Source: Candidatus Poseidonia sp. (lineage in GTDB: Archaea; Thermoplasmatota; Poseidoniia; Poseidoniales; Poseidoniaceae). From it: a DNA stretch of 8,099 nt. Position numbers and translations under genes: made by a program. The notes below the pieces were generated by a model that worked only from the letters and a program-made list of their open reading frames with translations, was not told the DNA's origin and ran no database searches. Below, one piece after another: positions 7,201 through 8,099 of the stretch (position 1 is its first letter; each line of letters starts with the position of its first letter). Location: assembly GCA_013330155.1 (NCBI GenBank), contig DUIU01000210.1:1-8099 (forward strand), read 5' to 3'.

Positions 7201-8099
7201 GGTCATCCAATGGAACTCGACCTCAATTATTGGGTCGAGGCTGACCACGATGCGAATCGCAACGGTGAAGCCGACCCTGAGGAATACATCACCAAGGTGG
7301 TGGCCAACAACACCGAGGCCCGTTCCAAGTGGTTCATCACCACCATTGACACCTCTCGAAACCCCAACATGGGTCGCGTGTCTTACTTCTGGGATGGAGG
7401 CGACCAAGCCGGCAATCCACTTCACTTCACGGTCATGAACGATGACGATGAATTGATGAAGTTTGAATCGGCTGAGGGCTTCCTCTATGACGACGCAACC
7501 TTCCGTACTCGCAAGGATTCCACCGCCATCTTCACCGGACTGGAATGGTTCGGGCACGAGGACGACCAACCGGTCTTTGCTGGAATGGAACAAACGATCT
7601 CATTGGGCTTCATCGATGCCAACACGGCCATTGATTTTGAGTTCATCTCCTTGGTCTTTGACTTTGAAGGGCCCAACCCGGCTCGAGACGCTCAGAGCAT
7701 TTCCTACTCGGGAACCAACAACACCTTCTGGTCCGATTCACCTTACATCCACCTCCTTTCGACCAGTCGAATGATGCAGACCACCAACGAATCCGGTCTT
7801 CCGTGGATCATGTTGGACTTCCACTTCAAGTTCAGTTGGGACTGGCCTGACGAAGAGATGGGCGATGTTGCGTTGCTCTACAAGGAACTTGGCAGTTCAG
7901 ACCCCAGCCGTATCCTCTTGCTCGAACACACGTTCCGTGTGGAAAACGACTTGATGCTTTCACCGACCGACTTTGCCATTGAAGACATCAGCGAACCGCG
8001 CACTGGACCTGTGGCTGACGGAAGCCGTGTGAGGAAGGACGACCGCCTCGGCTTCACCGGCCGCGTGGTCTACGAAGGCAGCCAAACTCCAGCACCTCG
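4201..8099 (+). CDS. Very large exported, modular cell-surface protein, 3' end beyond window
   Basis: The frame is open for 1299 codons to the window edge without a stop. Residues 1-22 are a classic signal peptide: His2-Arg3, a hydrophobic core, then PLAGA with an AxA site, so cleavage is expected after Ala22. Residues about 25-165 are Ser/Thr-rich beta-type sequence. Residues 165-430 are Tyr-rich with blade-like phrases such as ISGVDFDDETGKMYIATY, suggesting a beta-propeller. Two related beta-sandwich modules follow (about 455-525 and 552-626), sharing GTSI, WKS and GTSxxxxR motifs. From about 690 on come further Ig-like strands, with a long repeat of about 400 residues starting near 740 and near 1138. 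A DxDxNxNGxxDxxE acidic loop at 1017-1030 may bind calcium. The seven cysteines (230, 276, 406, 414, 577, 603, 822) include likely pairs. No catalytic motif is seen. Adhesion or cell-envelope structure is inferred; the C-terminal anchor is not visible. Confidence 0.9.
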   Translation, partial: MHRAIFLTLVFVLSVMSPLAGAANTETQFKDGTTSYEHTFSAKGSGAAGEVSLPIGADVQSASFSLLGEASTTTYTNFTTDTHYGGAGDQDYLSSNAGSPSPFTTARRDNLEVSSQTVSLQGNPTELMPRFSSSSSVATLGSAHLNTTGEFVALSDQGYLSPTKQFSDIRVASNAPWTYTGITVPINASEIHVLRYTSSSVSSTPTILRINPTNGQYLGTASFDVSASMCGTYAMYSIHDADVYNGDVYTAHWSRYNIYKWEVDWNTAGSQVVWTCKTSYNYNYPNYISGVDFDDETGKMYIATYDTQVRNHYLKEVNPSSPTVITNTWLMTSTSNYYDYGAGLSVSMPNVMYNIYYYSSSLSYKSIHYHYSLQNGLLNSQGERTMPGGGHYGIVDSDDNKVFFSCHYSSTSYCTQGLRKIHSYGDGAHSDIRSASISTQTVVGQTTTISRAVSAIDVDGIFGSTPTGTSINVDVSNDGGTTWKSGRVGQKVSFATSGTSIVWRATLNGTASKSPVLGDIVLSYTTNYQSSGYYYAYQYIGSGSSSVIAATVDWNETRPAGTSITVNVGHKTSGSTCNSGSGWKSWTSPNTTQSMTGTSYYFCVRITLSTSSTSLTPSITDLSIALHSNAPNQPGLNIDGKSAWKRAATSGALIGPLTVTSQQSGNSLVDKLNDAIPNTGSGWIDIPIELTSESAGKLTIVSFEITYTMQTVNLNLTIPEGEILHERINSYEVVSQHVVGENANSMVSADLTLMTAGSAANWPVLAWQYGDVFPAPNDPAQYVQIDPTSYSVETNGILEIHWKFFVTSEMPDQDNVRFRVGCLDDSGTAGFAPEPLTSDEGLRVNRSFGLGWLNVRDNDGEMTSMDVESGSWVAAGEQIHFVGAMWFQDTDDAPKDSAFDVRISRNGYVESTARDTTNNNGSFFVSIDLPAIDVPDGLTYEIQTYNERNPDHVQQPNTEWRRTYLVDATHPERKQVAPVEDAYEAADNEQTVQVLVEDRVGHPMELDLNYWVEADHDANRNGEADPEEYITKVVANNTEARSKWFITTIDTSRNPNMGRVSYFWDGGDQAGNPLHFTVMNDDDELMKFESAEGFLYDDATFRTRKDSTAIFTGLEWFGHEDDQPVFAGMEQTISLGFIDANTAIDFEFISLVFDFEGPNPARDAQSISYSGTNNTFWSDSPYIHLLSTSRMMQTTNESGLPWIMLDFHFKFSWDWPDEEMGDVALLYKELGSSDPSRILLLEHTFRVENDLMLSPTDFAIEDISEPRTGPVADGSRVRKDDRLGFTGRVVYEGSQTPAP
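5563..5775 (+). repeat. Beta-sandwich module, copy 1, in the surface protein
   Basis: Residues about 455-525. Landmarks are GTSINVDVSNDGG (468-480), TWKSG (482-486), GTSIVWRATL (498-507) and SPVLGDIVLSY (514-524). The pattern of a measured or wound strand set ending in a wRxxL strand is common in secreted beta-sandwich domains. The related second copy starts about 95-100 residues later. Confidence 0.6.
5854..6078 (+). repeat. Beta-sandwich module, copy 2, in the surface protein
   Basis: Residues about 552-626. The same landmarks recur in order: GTSITVNVG (561-569), WKSW (583-586), GTSYYFCVRITL (597-608) and TPSITDLSIAL (616-626). This copy carries Cys577 and Cys603, absent from copy 1, which could form a disulfide within the module. 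Confidence 0.6.
6421..6882 (+). repeat. Long internal repeat of the surface protein, copy 1 (N-terminal part)
   Basis: Residues 741-894. It aligns by eye with residues 1138-1299 at an offset of 397-407. Matching landmarks in order are ENANSMVSADLTLM, YGDVFPAPNDPAQYVQI, HWKFFVTSEMPDQ, LRVN, and the ungapped stretch VESGSWVAAGEQIHFVG. Divergence is considerable, so the duplication is old. Confidence 0.5.
7612..8097 (+). repeat. Long internal repeat of the surface protein, copy 2, cut by the window end
   Basis: Residues 1138-1299. Landmarks corresponding to copy 1 are DANTAIDFEFISLV, YSGTNNTFWSDSPYIHL, HFKFSWDWPDEE, FRVE and VADGSRVRKDDRLGFTG. Because the copy is interrupted by the window edge, the protein very probably continues for several hundred residues at least. 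Confidence 0.5.

Noticed and set aside
6790..7593. Long minus-strand open frame of 267 codons inside the surface-protein gene
   Set aside because: The plus-strand frame is open throughout and continues a signal-peptide-bearing, repeat-containing protein; the minus-strand frame lies wholly within it and shows no motif or start signal.

Overview
The window most likely comes from an archaeal genome, and the overall picture fits a marine Poseidoniales-type (Marine Group II) euryarchaeon. Three things point to Archaea: a Hjc-type Holliday junction resolvase, a signal peptidase with a serine/histidine (archaeal/eukaryotic S26B) active site, and TATA-box plus GGTGA ribosome-site signals upstream of two divergent genes. 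The lineage is an inference from gene content and the large exported protein; no rRNA or other marker is present. Coding density is very high. Every gap of any size is a divergent intergenic region of about 110-145 bases, and both convergent gene pairs overlap by 16-17 bases.

Layout. Bases 1-1140 (+) hold the 3' part of an M50 site-2-protease-like membrane metalloprotease with a PDZ domain; its start is outside the window. Convergent with it, 1124-1798 (-) encodes a Hjc-like resolvase with an unusual insertion and a long C-terminal tail. Divergent from that, 1909-2670 (+) encodes a protein with an RNase H/RuvC-like GIDPG core and atypical catalytic positions. Convergent again, 2655-3650 (-) is a signal peptidase I with a large extracytoplasmic insertion. 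It is preceded at 15 bases or less by 3666-4058 (-), a small two-helix membrane protein that probably shares its transcript. A compact divergent promoter region (4059-4200) separates this pair from a very large exported protein that starts at 4201 (+) and is still open at base 8099 (1299 codons visible).

How the genes relate. The signal peptidase, its membrane-protein partner and the M50 protease all belong to membrane and secretion biology. The large exported protein has a signal peptide with an AxA-type cleavage site and would be a natural substrate of the signal peptidase encoded back to back with it. The resolvase and the RNase H-fold protein are two nuclease-fold genes sharing a divergent intergenic region, which suggests but does not prove a DNA recombination or repair link. 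I found no tRNA, rRNA, CRISPR array, insertion sequence or clear mobile element. The most notable material is the modular, internally repetitive surface protein and the unusual RNase H-fold protein.
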